Origin: Holothuria scabra
Taxonomy: Eukaryota; Echinodermata; Holothuroidea; Aspidochirotida; Holothuriidae
Length of the DNA stretch: 64,000 nucleotides
Assembly: GCA_037179385.1 (NCBI GenBank)
Contig: CM074184.1
Coordinates: 11,426,001 to 11,490,000 of the forward strand
Direction: 5' to 3'
Positions within the stretch are counted from its first letter, which is position 1. Every line of letters begins with the position of its first letter. A model generated the notes under the pieces. The model did no database searches, was not told the origin of the DNA, and worked only from the letters and a program-made list of their open reading frames with translations. A program made the position numbers and the translations under genes. Shown piece after piece: positions 42,301-57,300 of this stretch.

Positions 42301-45300
42301 TGTTACAACATGAGGGGCAAAAGTATGAATAGATCCCACTTCTGTAACATGTCGGGTACCTGAGATAGTATTCTTTGAAACAATTTTGTGATGATCACAA
42401 ACTACCTTTATTATAAAAAGTTTATATTAAACTGTAAAGTACATTCGTTGTTTCCATTAAACTTTAAGTACAAGAGCATTAGATAATGATAGGTTTGCTT
42501 GAGCCATACTCCTTAACTTTTGACATCCAGCTGCCCATGGTATTTTTTTTCTTCTGGATTTTTGCCCTGCTTCATTCTTTATGGGGGAGGGGATCACACA
42601 CATGGCTAGAGATTACTTTTTTGAAGTCCTTGGTGTTGGAAGAACTTAGAACCCAACCCAGATCTCCCAGGTGAGGGCCAGATACCCTTCCACGTTAAGT
42701 TAAATAAGTAATGAGTGCCTTGCAGAGAGTCAGTGATGCATCATTTCTTTTGGGCAAAACTAGATTTTATCGTCTTTAAAGTAAGAGACACATCTGAAAG
42801 ACCTACAACACCCACTAAAAAAATCTTTGTTACTATGGGCAAGTGAGCTGCAACTGGAAAAAAATACTTGTGGCCAGCTTGACTTACACCAATTGGTTAG
42901 AAACGGGACTGTAAAACTTCATCTAATTATTCAATACAAATGTTTGTTTTTCCCACAACATGAATGGAATTCCTTGAATGGAGTGAACTATGTAAAAAAA
43001 AAGGTCTTAAGTTCATCGATATCCTTTATATCAGAGCAAATTTTCACAGCTGGCAAGCCTACATTTCAGCAGGTAAAGATTCATACCTCCTTGAAGTCCA
43101 TGTTTTGCTTCTAGTACAGCCATATCTTCATAAAGTTGGTTATCATCATGGTGGACCTGTTTATCAGCATACTGTTGTACCCCTGAAGAACTGTCCATTG
43201 CTTTTTGAATGTTTTCATATGTGCTAGCTGTCATAAGGAATACACCAATCACAAGTAAGAGCTGAAAACAAACAAATAAACATTTTGTAAAGGTGATGTA
43301 TCATAACTGAACAGAAAAACTGAAGGGCTGGAAAGATGGGTGGGTGAGAAGATGGGTGGTATAAAAGACAGATGTTTAGTCAGTTAGATTAGAATTAACG
43401 ACACACCAACACAAATGTGTTAAATAGTGTCATCTTGTTAAGATAGTTCCAGTCCATCCCTTTAGCTGTCTCTTATACAGAGGAATTAAAAATATCAAAA
43501 TATGAGCTGTCACCACAGTCTGACATTGTAATTGGTCACCGTATGGATAACACTGTCTAGTTAGACTTAAATCGGTGCAGCGTCTTGTTTTCAACAGTAA
43601 TTATTACATAGAATTAATGTTTCTTCTGACTTGAAAGACCTCTTCAGTGTCTGTTGATTCTGGCAAATAATCAGTTAAAATAGGAAAAACAAAGTGCTGG
43701 TCTCAAAGGTTCATATTCATTGTCAAACTCTGATTGCCCCTTTAACTCCCACCTCAACTGAGCATGCTCAACATACCTTGGCAGTGTTTCGACCCTGAAT
43801 TCCAGACACCTTCAGAACTATGAGGGATGGGAAGACAAAACAAATCAGGTTACCCATGGTTGCTCCTGTAAAACCAAGTATTACTTCCACTGAAAAGAAA
43901 GAAAAAAGAACAAAGTTGTTGATCTTCAAAAAGTTAAGTTTGGTGTGACATATTTTAGGTGGCATATGAGTATTTTTCAGATTATCATATTTGCCAACAT
44001 TGTTGTTTTTAAAAAAAAAAAATTGAAAATGTAGCATATTACTCACTGTTTACAGTGATTGCACAAGACCTAACTTCAATGGAGGATATGATAAATCCCC
44101 TTTTTTCCTGTCTAAATACACGCAATATGTGGAAATCACTTAGATGTGTCTGCAAACATTGACATAAATTTTACCAAACTGATACTTTACCACTTTCTGA
44201 CCATGATTAGTATGATTACACTTTTCAGACGATAGGAATTTTCTAATTACCATGGGTATCAAGCTCCGAACACATTACAATTCATATTACAATGTAACAG
44301 TTCCACTTAATGAACAGTTGGAAAGTATGTATTATTATAGCAAGGGATAAAATGTGCTATTGTGGAGTTTATTGGTGGACATTTAATTTTGACATGCTGA
44401 ATTCTACTTTGCACTATTTTTAAAGCATTAATTCTTGACTAGCAAAAGTATGATTTCAGAATGAAGGACAACTCTTCTTTTCTACTCTTTGTCTAGTTTA
44501 AAGGGCTTGTATGAAACCTGAACTTTTCTTCTAAAATTGTTTTATCAAAGGGGATTCTAGAAGACATAATCCTTGATGATAGTGTGGAGGTCATTTCAAA
44601 AGAAAGGCTACAATGGCAAAGGTGTATACAAGTTTAGTGCTGTGTGCAGTTAGATAGAGTTTTACGGCCCAGTTTCTAGCCTACTGGTTCAAGTCAGGCC
44701 CGCCACGGCCTTTTATCCAGTTGTGGCTCACTGGCTTGTTTTCCCTACTCCATTGCTTATGTAGAGCTGTGTGCAATGAATACACAAACCTAAACTGTGC
44801 AGGTGGAGCTGTAATTGATTTGCATTTATCCAAATGAGAGTCATTCTTCTTCATTGCTGTTAAGTTTTTACCAGAAAATTTAGTAAGATGGTGAAATAAC
44901 TTAGATACTTTTCCCTGAAAGCAAATTCTGTACAAAACCAGAGTTCTCACACATTCAAAATGACAAAATTTCATGACTTTCAAGGGTCTTCATTGATTGA
45001 TATTTCAAGGAACTTTAAAAAAAAACAGATCCCATATGTCTATCTTTTTTCCACAAAATTTTGATTGAACACTGAAAAAATTTTAGCAATAAATCCACTT
45101 CTTAAAATTGTCTCACCTTTTTCAAGGGGATTTTGAAAAATTGTTCACTATCCCTGATTTTTCAGGCCTGGAAAATTGCATTTTTGCTGACTTTTCAGGA
45201 TTTCATGATCAGGTATGAACACTGATTTGTAACTTACACATGTTCAGAAAAACCCAAGGAGAACACTTCAGATTAAACTCTTGGTCTTGATTAAGAACCA

Positions 45301-48300
45301 TTCGTCAATGAAATTGACAGCGTTTTGGTCTGCATTTTAAAACTGCACTTTGGAGTTATGTTGCTGTTTGCAAATAAGTAGTAACTTTCATAGAAATAAA
45401 ATAAATTCTTGCAAACTGATGTGTAGTGTGGCTTATAGCTTACAGGGAAATGACACTTTCAGCAACTTCATTTTGACACATTTATATTTGCTTGTTTCCC
45501 TTAAAAATATCTATTATGATGTGTTCATTTCACATTTAAGGTAAACTGAGAATTGATTTATTTTTAATTATTACACTTCGACTTAAGCAGTTATTCTTAT
45601 AAAAGAACATTTTCACAACCAAATTATGGTCACATGATTCCACAATGCAACTAAAGAATAAAAATAATGGAGTACATTTGGTGAAATGGTTACAAAGTCA
45701 ATGTTTATCAAGTAATGGGTCTTTCAAAACTAAACTTTACATTTTTAATGAAATTGATTTAATCAAAATTTGAGCCCACCTCCTTTGATCTGTGTCACAG
45801 TTAAGGTGAGCCTTTCTAAACAGGGCTCAGCAATATTTTGCAAAAAGTTACAAAGGAATAGACAATCACAACTATTGGCTTGAGTTTGGCATTTTATGAA
45901 GCTAGAAGGTGGTATTTGATGTTATGGTGCAACACTTATTCAATGGATGCATAACCACATAACAAACAAGAATTTGGTTTTCAAAATTTTGACTTTCCAA
46001 ACCAAAGCCATATGACATTCATACTGAGTAGTTGGGAGTTCAAAATAATTCACAAATCATGATGGCAGATATGTAGGCTTCATAAAAATGTGATATAGAA
46101 AAAATTATTACAATTTTGGACTTTTAATTCATTATTTTGACTTTAAACCTATCAATTTAAATCTGTTTTTAAGCTGAAGAAAATTCAATTGTTTATTTCA
46201 TACTTGTTCGTTCAACCTTTTCAATCATATTATTTAAACTATAATTTTTGATTGCAATTCCTGAAATTGAAAGTCAAAATGATGAAAATGAAACATCAAA
46301 GTTTTGACACTTTGAGGCAAAATTTTGAGACTCAAATAATTGGATGTCAGTGATCAATTAAATGTAACAATAATGAGCTGAATACTACGAGGGAGACTTT
46401 TCATGATCATATTTAGATGTCTCAAGATAAGAAAATGAGAGTTAGCATCCAAATGGTTACTCTAAATGTTTTAGAAGTGCTTTAAAATGAAGAAGGGTCA
46501 CATTTACTTATTTCAGACATCAAATAATGGCACTTGACATAAGATTTATGAAATTAACAGTCAAAACTGCAAAGTTTAAAGATGAATTTGTGGCATTTTG
46601 AATTCAGAAGATTGCATTATCACATAAAAATTATTACACTTGAAACTCAAAACCTTGACTTAAAGGTCAAAAGACGATCATTTGTGGTAAAGTAATAAAA
46701 CCAATTTTTAAAATAGTGACAGGTCTCATTTTTAAGTATGCAAGATCTATCTAAACAATGGTACTGTTTGGTAAATTAAGACAAAAAATAAGATTTAGGT
46801 GGAAAGTATAACTTGGGAAGTAACTATGGCATTTCAAGTGAAATGATGAAACTTTTAAGCCACATTTGTGACTTATAAGGAAAGAACAGTGAATTTCAAG
46901 TCAAAATTTGAATTGGAATGTCAAAATGTAAATGGTAGAGAACTTACTATGTAAATCTAATTGGACATAAAGTAAAATTAATGAGATATCAAGTCAAAAT
47001 AAAGAGATTTAAACAAAAATCCTAAATCAAAAGAACATAAAAGTGACATTAAGAGGGTAATTACTTAACAGAAGTGTTGCAGGGTACTACCACATGACAA
47101 CACTTTATTACTACTAGCATAAATACTCAGGTTTCACAACCAATAGCTCAGCAAAATTTACAACTTTGATTTTTATTATGCCACAGCCAGTTAAGGGTTT
47201 TTGCAAAATTTTTGAAAGTGTCTGGTAAAGCATTTTCAAAAGTGGGAAAAACGGATATGAAATCATTAAGTACTCGCTCATGAAATATTTTAACGTAGGA
47301 TATGGGGCTGCCTGAATTTGACCATGTTTCTTTAGTATGTAAAGAAAACTTTGAAGGTTTAAAAAATTTGATGAATCTCACTAGCCAACTTGACGTACTG
47401 CTTTAAGTCACCAAAACGCCACAAAAATTTTACATATCACAATTTTAAGTATCAAGTTTTCAAGGAAGAAAGTAATTTTTTAAAAGTTGTAAGTTTGCTG
47501 CTTATAGTTGCTGACCTCCAGGAACTTTAAAATCAACTTTCAATTATTCAAAGTCAAACTTGCTATTAAGAATAAATTAATGCTACCAATACACAGTATC
47601 TTAAATTTCATATTAAATTGAAATTGACTCGCATTATGAATTCAGGCCAAAGTTTAACTTGATAGAGTATTTCATCTGCAGTTGCAGTGAATTGGAGACG
47701 ATGTGGATAGGTTCGACAGGGTTTCTGCTTTGGTGCATCCAAGTGGTACACTTTTAAATGCAGTGAAGCCTTTGTGTCTCCCCTTACATAAAACAACCAG
47801 ACATGTACCAGGTAATACATATTCTGGAACCAGGTAACAAAATTTCATGACTTTTCCTTGACTATTTCATGACCAAATTGCAAAAAGAATCTCTAAGTGT
47901 TTAATCATGAGATGATTGGGACAAATAAGTGAGGAAATTTATTTACTTGTAAAAAACTAAAAGATTGATCTGGGCTAAATGTAATGGCTTTTTCATGACT
48001 TCTCTCATTTTCACAATATTTCACGACTTCTCCAGGCCTGGGAAATGAAAATAAAATTTCATGACTTTTCCACGACTTTGCCAGGCCGCAGGAACCCTGG
48101 TTTTCCCTATGCTGGTAAGCAACCATGAATTTTGGGGAAGCCTAAAGCTTTGAATTACAATATCCAGTCAGATGGCTAACCCAGCTCAACAATTAACATC
48201 AAAACTGATATGTTTTGAAATTTCAATGCAAATGGTTAAATAAGTAGACAGCACTTGAATCCACACCAAACCTCCCAGTTGATTAGCTTCATTGCTTCAA

Positions 48301-51300
48301 AATTCATTACCTTCATCTGCACAGTCACAGCATGTGTTATGTAGTCACTTAATATTCCAAGTGCATGCATAAACATAGCACTCACTCACAAAATGAAATT
48401 ACAGACCAAACATCTTTGGCTTTAGTGATATCTCAGCTGTGCTATGACATGTCACTTCAAATTCAAATTCTGCACTTCCAACTTACTTATCATTCCTACT
48501 AAATGTCAAAACTTTGTTGATAACTCACCATTAGGGATAGTGATACCGAGGCACAAAGTTGACAGCACAATGAGGAATGTTATGAATCTAAATTTTCCTG
48601 GGGGTATGTAGTCTGAGCCCCCAGAACTTCCCCCATGGGGGTTCTCTAAAGAATGAGACTGAAAAAGAAAAAGAATAACATTAAAGGGGAAGCCAAGTTA
48701 AATTCTGGGATTGTATTCTGTCTTCTAAGCTATCACTTCAAGCTGACATTTGAAACCAAGTGTCTCGATCTTAAGGAAAATTAAGCAAACAATTTGATTG
48801 CATCAGGGAGTTTTAAATCACTTTGGACATCCATTTTGTAGCCTAACAATTGTTTAGGCCCCAGTCACTTTATTCCTGGCAGACTACACAGGCTTGTTGC
48901 GGGCAAGGATTTTGTTGCACACAGCTGCAACTTGCAAGGTTACGCATACCAACTGCAGGCATATTTATATGACTGGTAGTCGCAGAACTCCAAAAACTTG
49001 CCCACAGAAAGCCCTCTGATTACCAGCTGGGGGTATGTAACTTGCCTGCAGTATACCCTCAGTTTCCTCACTCCATACCTGCAGAAATAATGCTCTGAAT
49101 GCAATCTGAATAACACTGTTCCTTGCATGCAAAATGCATGCTCCATGCCTGCATCTGACACATGCTCATGCCAAATTGCCACAAGGTCCACCACCAACCT
49201 ACGTTCTTCAAGTGGGTTAATTGCTGGTGACTTGCGGCCACTACCGACCCCTTTTGGGTGTTCTGCAGGGACCTCTGCAGGCAAACACCAACAGTTCACC
49301 AGCAACAAATTTTGAGCATGTTCAAAACTTGGCTGCAGTCAAATTTCACTTACGTACCCACCTGTGGGCAAGTACGCCCAAGATCGGCAGAGATAAGGTC
49401 ACGTCTATGCTATCTGCAGGGAGCTGAAGGCAACAAAAATTGTTACCTTTAAGTTGCATGCAGTGCTTGCCGGGAAAAGTGTGAAAAGGGCTTAACATAA
49501 TGAATCTGCCACATTTCAGTCAATTTTTGGAAATTGTTGATGCATTCTAGACAATTTAAGGATAAATTTTTGAAATATATTTCTGAAGCATGGAAACATA
49601 GACTGCTATACATTTAAGCCATTCAATATTTTTCTGGTTTCTTTTGATACCCCAAGATAATTTTAATGATGCCTCCACTGTCTTCTGATGGACAGGGGAT
49701 TGTGCAACCAACTTGTCTGACACAGTTTGAACAAATTTAGACCTACCACCTTGGATGGTCACACTGTCACTTGCATAATTTGAAGGGTTCATAAACATTC
49801 AAAATGATATAATTCCATTACTTTTCCATGATTTTCATGGATCTTGATTGATATTTCCAGGACCATTAAAAACAGTCAGATCTCACATTTTCATCTTTTT
49901 TTTACAAAGCAAAGTATTTGAGCATTGAGAAAATTGGAAAAGTAAGTCTATTTCATAAAATCCCCTGACTTTTTCAGGACCTTCTGTAAAAGTGCTCTAG
50001 GACCCATACCAACCCTGATTTAACAATGAATCCACAACATTTTAGACAAAATATAAATATAAATATAAAGGAAGATTATCACAGTCTTAGTTCTGTTTGT
50101 CAAAATTAACCCAAACTTGCATCTTTTGAAAAAGTTTCTCTCAAACCTGTTGAAAGTGAGTGAACCCCTTGGACTAATTCAAACTTTAGCACACAAGACC
50201 ATAGCAAATAATCACACTGATTAACCCAAGTATCCACATAAGTAAGATTGTTATAATTTTTGTATTGCATATTATAGAAGGATGTTATAGAAGGATGCTT
50301 GCTCTGCCCATGTATATAGGAAGTCTGTGATGAAAGCTAAGATATCTATTCAAGTTCCATTTGTCAAGATAACAAATAGACAAACCAGAAAGCCAAAAGG
50401 CTTAGTGATTCCTTGCCATCAAATACCTTACCTGCTTTCAAATTGACAGTGTTTGATAGGTCTTTCTTTACATTTTAGGCACAGAATTTTCACAATTTTA
50501 CTGCTGGTGACCTCAAATGACCTTTGACCTCTACCAAAAGCAATAGGCTTCTTTCTCTCAACATGACAAATCTATATACCAAATATAATGAGTATCAGTC
50601 ACTCCTATCTGAAGATATCATGTTTACAAGCCATTTTCGGTGTTTTTGCATTTTTAATGCTAGTGACCTCAAATGACCTTTGACCTCAACCAAAAACAAT
50701 AGGCTTTTTCCTCTCAACATGACAAACCTATATACCAAGCATGAGAAGTGTTGGTCACTCCTATCTGAAGAAATCATGTTTAAAAGCCATTTTCGGTGTT
50801 TTCGCAATTTTACCGCTGGTGACCTCAAATGACCTTTGACTTCTACCAAAAGCAATAGGCTTCTTTCTCTCAACATGACAAATCTATATTCCAAATATGA
50901 AGATTATCAGTCACTCCTTTCTGAAGATATTTTGTTTAGAAGCCATTTTCGAAGTTTTCACAATTTTACTGCTATTGACCTCAAATGACCTTTGACCTCT
51001 ACCAAAAACAACAGGGTTCTTCCTCTCAACATGACAAATCTATATACCAAGTATGAAAATTGTCGGGCAATCCTATCTGAAGATATCGTGTTTACAAGCC
51101 ATTTTCGGCGTTTTTGCAATTTTACCGCTGGTGACCTCAAATGACCTTTGACCTCTACCAAAAACAATAGGGTTCTTCTTCTCAACATGAAAAATCTAAA
51201 TACCAAGTATGAAAAGTGTCGGTCACTCCTATCTGAAGATATCGTGTTTACAAGCTATTTTTGAAGTTGTCGCAATTTTACCGCTGGTGACCTCAAATGA

Positions 51301-54300
51301 CCTTTGACCTCTACCAAAAACAATAGGGTTCTTCCTCTCAACCCTCTCAACATGATAAATCTATATACCAAATATGAAAAGTGTCGGACATTCCTATCTT
51401 AAGATATCGTGTTTACAAGCAAGTGTCACAAACACACACACACACGCTCACACACATACACACACAGGGCATACCCATATTAAATGCCTTACGGGGTACA
51501 CAGAACTGTTCCCCGTAAGGAAATGGTCGGAATTCCCCTTTAGCCCTGTATGTCATGTGGCACGTGAATGCCGCGAGTGAGGGTGGGCTATTGCATATCA
51601 CATGACAGAGCTCATTGCAGTGTCCGAATTTTAACACAATAGTTATCATCTTAGTGGCACCCAGAGCCTTTTATTTCCCTTGCAGATCACTGAGTTATTT
51701 TCTCTACATGTAAGAGTTTTTATGTAAGAGATGACAAATGCTTAAACTGCAATGTATAAAATGTCAAGATACTTACTGAAGAAAAGAACAAGGTGTAAAT
51801 ACTAGCTCGACAAGGAAATATCACTAAAGGAAAACTTAATGCAACAGAGAATGCAAAACCTAATCGTAAAACTTCTGACATAAAACTTGGCTGGAAATTA
51901 AGAAGTATATCGCCTTTTGGTCCTTCACCACCGTTGTATAGGACATAACCGAAGAACCCCACCTGCAAAAAGATGCAAGGAAATTCATCTTGAACATGTT
52001 TCAAGTCAACAAGTAGCAACTTAGACTAGGATTTAATGACAAAATTGGACTACAACAAGACTTAACAAATGTCATGGGTAAATTAAAAGTGGAAATAGCT
52101 TCCCATTAGTGGCAAAAGTTAACTTATTAAAGACGCATAACATAAAGCTATTTCATAAAAGCAGGGGCCCGTTCCACAAAGAGTTACGCACGATCTTAAG
52201 TATGATTTACTGTTATCTTAAGTATGGTGAATCAAACTTAAGATTGTGCGTAACTCTCTGTGGAACGGCCACCAGCATCTTAAAAAAATTGATCACACTT
52301 ACTGACATATAGACAGAACAAACAAATGTGATAGCCCTGTTTACTACATCTTCCATTAGTTTAACTGTCCTCTCCTGAAGTGTCTCGTAAACAGCAAACA
52401 GGACCCTGAAAAAAAAACAAAAAACTGATAGGTCAAAGTCACAATGGTGACAGATCCTTAACAACTCCCTACCTCCAACAATCTCACTGTGAAAAAAGAA
52501 GAAAAACTGTGAAAAACAGTTTAGGATGCTACCTATTGGCACACTACAGAGGTAACATTCCTTATAAATATGTCATCATCATACTGTGAAAAGAAAAATA
52601 TAACAACCACTGTCTAATGTGACAAACTACCCTTTTCCATTTTTTAAAGTTTTTTTTTTTTAAAAAACTAGACTTAACCCAAACCAGGGAGTTGCTAGAA
52701 AAGGAGATACAATGCTCTATAGTCTCTTTGAGACAATGTTTGTTTCTGACAGTTACCTTGCTTTTATCTGCCAAATTCTTATCTCAATGCTCCGAACAAC
52801 AAGGATTAGGGAGGCATTATTGAAATTCCAATAACGAGACGCATCCCTTACAACCTAACATTTTGTTGCCAGCCGTCATGCAAAATTGTGAAATTCACGT
52901 CATTCAATGCTATCCGAGACACAACGTATCATTTCATTTGTATACAGCAGCAATTTTCCTACCAACTAGTTTCAAAACTTAGTTTCCTAATGATGACAAA
53001 ATTATATAAATCTGAGGGAAATATATAGACCTGAACAATGCTTTCATCCATTGAAGAATGGAGTGCAATTGAAGCAAAGGTTTTTAATGTTTATTTCCAG
53101 CCGTTCTATAGAAATTCTTATTGTAAGCTTCGCCATTGGTGGAAGAAACCTCCAGATCAAAGGATATACAGACAAATGCCTTTGTTTAGGGATTACATGG
53201 GAAAGAATGGAAAAGATCATCATTAAAGGGACTTAGTCAGAAGGGACTTAACAATAGAAACAAACAGACCAGTCAATCGATCAGTGTTACCTCAAAAGAT
53301 ATAATCTGTTTCAAGGGCAAATCGTCTAAAAAAATTTGTTCATTTGTCTCCTTCTCTAGCAACTCCCTGCCCAAACCAATTTTTCCTGGTTTCTAGATTT
53401 GTATCCTGATTTGTAGATTTAACTGACTTATGTTTCTAACTTATGTTACAAACACTACTTACGTCTGACAGCTGAAGGCAGCAGAGAAAATTGAGACCCC
53501 CCGAAGAACACCAGAGGGCTTCCAATAGGACACAGAGTCTATCCAGTCACCTGCTAAGAGGGTAGGGAGGCAGTCAAATATAAGCTGAAAGGCAAGGAAA
53601 ACAAAGACAAAGCTGTGACTGTATGATCACATCCTCTTGTGTCTATGGGAAAGATACAGGGTTACCAGACACCTGAGTTTACCTGGATCAACTAAAACTT
53701 AGATTAGATAGACTTTATGGCTCAGTTTCTAACCAAACTGGTTAAAGTCAAGCCAGCCACAACCTTTCTTCCAGTTGTGGCTCACTGGCTTGTTTTCCCT
53801 ACTCCATTGCTTGTGATGAGGTGTTCCAGCACATAAATTCCCATTCTGAATTCATTCTTTAACAGAACAAAGAAACATTGGAAGAGGTCTTTCAGGTAAG
53901 AAGAGATATTAATTTTGTCTTAACTACTGTTGAACAAAAACTTTTGAATATTTGTTGGGAAAAAAATTCTGCTCTATATAGATTCAAGACTAGAGCAGCA
54001 GTTGCTGCAGTTTCTTAACCCTCTAAATGTAATAGCTGGTTCAAATATTCATTTATTTTGAACACAATCATGGTATACACTTTTTACATACCTTTTTGAT
54101 AACCATGATGTAACACTTTGCCCCTATCATTTGAACAGTGTTCCACTTTAGATGTAGGGAGTATTGCTTGGTATAGGACAAGAAGAGCCACCCCAAACTT
54201 ATTTTGAACTTTCATGACTTTCTTCTTACTTCTCCCTAAAGTATCTGTCATAACAGTTTTGGACTTGCATGTAAACCAAGCATTTACTCCTAGTAAAATT

Positions 54301-57300
54301 GATTTCACAATTGAGGAAAAAATCATGAAATAGGACAGTTTACAATACTAATTCAATTTGGGGTGACTGTACTTCCTCTTTAATCACAAATTATTTCTGA
54401 TTCCAAGCAATTAATTCCTGAATTGAAACTAAGCTTTGAGGGAGAAGAGTTTAAAACCTTCAACATTCTTCAAGACTTCAGCTTCAATTACACCAAACTT
54501 GAAAACAAGAGATGAATGAGTCAAGAAATGGAACTTCCTGGATTAACAATGACCCATCTGTATGCAATGTCCTTACACAGCTTCAATTACACCAAACTTG
54601 AAAACAAGAGATGAATGAGTCAAGAAATGGAACTTCCTGGATTAACAATGACCCATCTGTATGCAATGTCCTTACACAGCTCTTTACTGCATTGCTGTAG
54701 GATCAGTTTACTTTCAGCATGTAAGTCTCAAATACAGTATTACTTCCATGCTTAGGAAACTCCGCCTTAGCAGACTTCAAGATTCCAGCAGAAATGATCC
54801 TAGCCACTTCAGAAAACAAACTCCCTCAAGAAATTTACACCCAGCATAACAGCAGTACACTGGAAACAACTGAAATGGAGGGTAACTGAATGTAAAATGA
54901 ATACCAGCTGGAGAACATCTTGAAAATGTCTATACTAAACTAATTCCTCAAACAATCTTCTTCAAATAAATCCTAACATCCTTTCCTACAACTACAATTA
55001 TCCTCTTGTACAAATCACATCCACTTCTGAGGTGATTTGAAAACACTGAAACCTTTTGAAGGGAGAGTCAGACATTTTACCCTACAGTACCACATAATCT
55101 CTACCCACATTTCATGGCTTGAGCTAAGAAGACCGAATCCACTACATTGTAACTAATCATGACATTCAGTCCCTTATCAAGGACCATTTTTGTTAGTTTT
55201 AAGTCAATGTACAATGTGGTGCAAAATTTACCTAACAAGAGAACAAATTGTAACCAGAATTCAAAAATGCATTGAGGTTTCTATGATACATAAATGTTCC
55301 ATTTTAAAGAGTACAATCATGCTCCATTATCTTCTCATTCAAATGTTATACTAGCATGTTCAAAAAATAATTTTGTCATTCCAGATGACCTCTTGACCTC
55401 AATAAAAGCCATACATAGCTAGACAGGCAAACAACAGACAGACAGATGGACAAACAACTATCTTGAAAGATCGTACTTAAAAAGGTTCCTAGACTTTGAC
55501 CCCTGGAGACCCCAGATGACCTTTCGTTTCTGCCAAAACAATGGGGATAAATCGAGGGTGGAAAATCGCAATTATTCTGCCTAAATTGGGATACTTGGCA
55601 TCTCTGCCTTTGACCTCCACCAAAAACAACATAGACCATTTCCTGACCATAACCCATCCACACACCAAATATGAATTCTATTCAAGTTTCCTACCTTGAG
55701 ATATTGCTTTAACAAGGTTTTTAGACTTTGACCCCAGGTGACCCCAGGTGACCTTTGACTTCCGCCAAAAACAATAGGGACCATCTCCTGACCATAACGC
55801 ATCCACATACCACATATAAAATCTATCCAAGCTTCCTACCTTGAGATATTGTGTTAACAAGATTTTCAGACTTTGACGTCCGGTGACCCCAGATCACCTT
55901 TGACCTCCACCAAAAACATTAGGGACCATCTCCTGACCATAACACATCCACATACCAAATATGAAATCTATCCAAGTTTCCTACCTTGAGATATCGCGTT
56001 AACAAGGTTTTTAGATTTTGACCCCTGGTGACCCCAGATGACCTTTGACCTCCACCAAAAACAATAGGGTTCTTCCTCTTAATATGGCGCATCTATGTAC
56101 CAAGTTTGAAAACTGTCACACATTCCTAACTTGAGATATCGTGTTAACAAGCAAAGTGTCACAAACACACACACTCACACACACACACATACTTGTTTGC
56201 GGCGCCAACTGGGGACATGCCCAAATATGAACTAAGTGGGGACATGCTCCTCCTCCTAGTCAATCGGGCAGAATTACAGGTTTACACACCGTAGCATAGG
56301 AGATCCCCAAATGTCTATGCACAGAATGAGGACTTCAAACATGGAATTGGGGAATTCCCTCAGATAAATCTATAAAGTTGTATACACTTATATACCACCC
56401 CACTTTGCATTATTATGGACATTCTAGAAACGGGGATATCCCCAATTTGCGGTGTAACCCCAGTTACAAGCTTATTTGTCTTGTGTGTGTCCCCAATACA
56501 CGCCCTTTACAAACCCACACACGCACGCCATCATGAATGCACTGGTTTCTCTTATCATTGAAACCAAAAACAATCTATGAATGTTGCTTTAATGATTGAA
56601 CAAGTTTCCACACGGCAAAAATCATGATGCAAATCTATCTGAGTTTACAGCAAACTAAGCTGTTGATACTTACATCTGCTGTAAAGAGCATATAAAACAC
56701 AATAGAGATAACACTGATAGAACTGATACTCTCAAGATTTCTCCGCTGAGAAAGAGGCAGGATGAAAAACATGGCAAGAAAGATGAGAAAACCAGCCCTC
56801 AATCTAGCATCATTCTGAAAAAAAAAGAAATCGCTGGTATCAGAAACTTTTCAATGCATAAAAGCAGATTCATAATATGGAATGAATACTCCCCATTTAC
56901 ATACTGTAAATAAAAAACAGGTCTGCCAAGAGGACAGCAAATGCGGTTCGTACACAGTGACTTGAGCAGTTTGCTATACAGGAACGTACATTATTTTGAG
57001 ATTTGCCACTTGGAAAATTGGTGAAAAGATCTGATAATGCTGAACTTTTGGTATAAGGCATTGACCAATTTTTCTTTCCTCAAGGTTGAAGTGTACATAA
57101 CTTGATTTAAAGTTACAAATTAACCACAACACTATACAGGCAACTATAGCATGATGGCCGTCTGGTAGATCAGGAATTTCTTACAATTTAGCAGTATTTT
57201 AAGACATTTGATCCATCATCCATATTAATCAGAAGTCTATGCACACAACTGTTACTTCAGTAGTACAGTAGATAAATTTGTCCGAAATCACTTAATCTGA

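Larger units (their letters stand above)
43890..48528. other. Large intron with old repeats
   Basis: Holds a SINE-like copy (44655-44780), two CAGGGTT-family relics (44938-45222 and 47816-48099) and a stretch rich in TCAAAA/TTTTGA words (45700-47560). No exon seen. Confidence 0.6.
48659..51776. other. Intron with DNA element and DR1 array
   Basis: Contains 49784-50017, an isolated MITE end at about 50310-50335 and the repeat block 50385-51640. The 48900-49450 part is more GC-rich, with CTGCAGG/CCTGCA words, but shows no gene I recognise. Confidence 0.6.
53585..56673. other. Intron with SINE-like copy, tandem duplication and DR1 array
   Basis: Holds 53708-53822, 54481-54678 and 55380-56190, listed separately. 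After 56190 there is a stretch with repeated GGGGAC/CCCCAA words (56200-56510) that I cannot classify. Confidence 0.6.

Noticed and set aside
50595..51206. Repetitive ~20-residue-unit protein ORFs on the - strand
   Set aside because: They are translations of the 156-bp tandem array, without coding signal.
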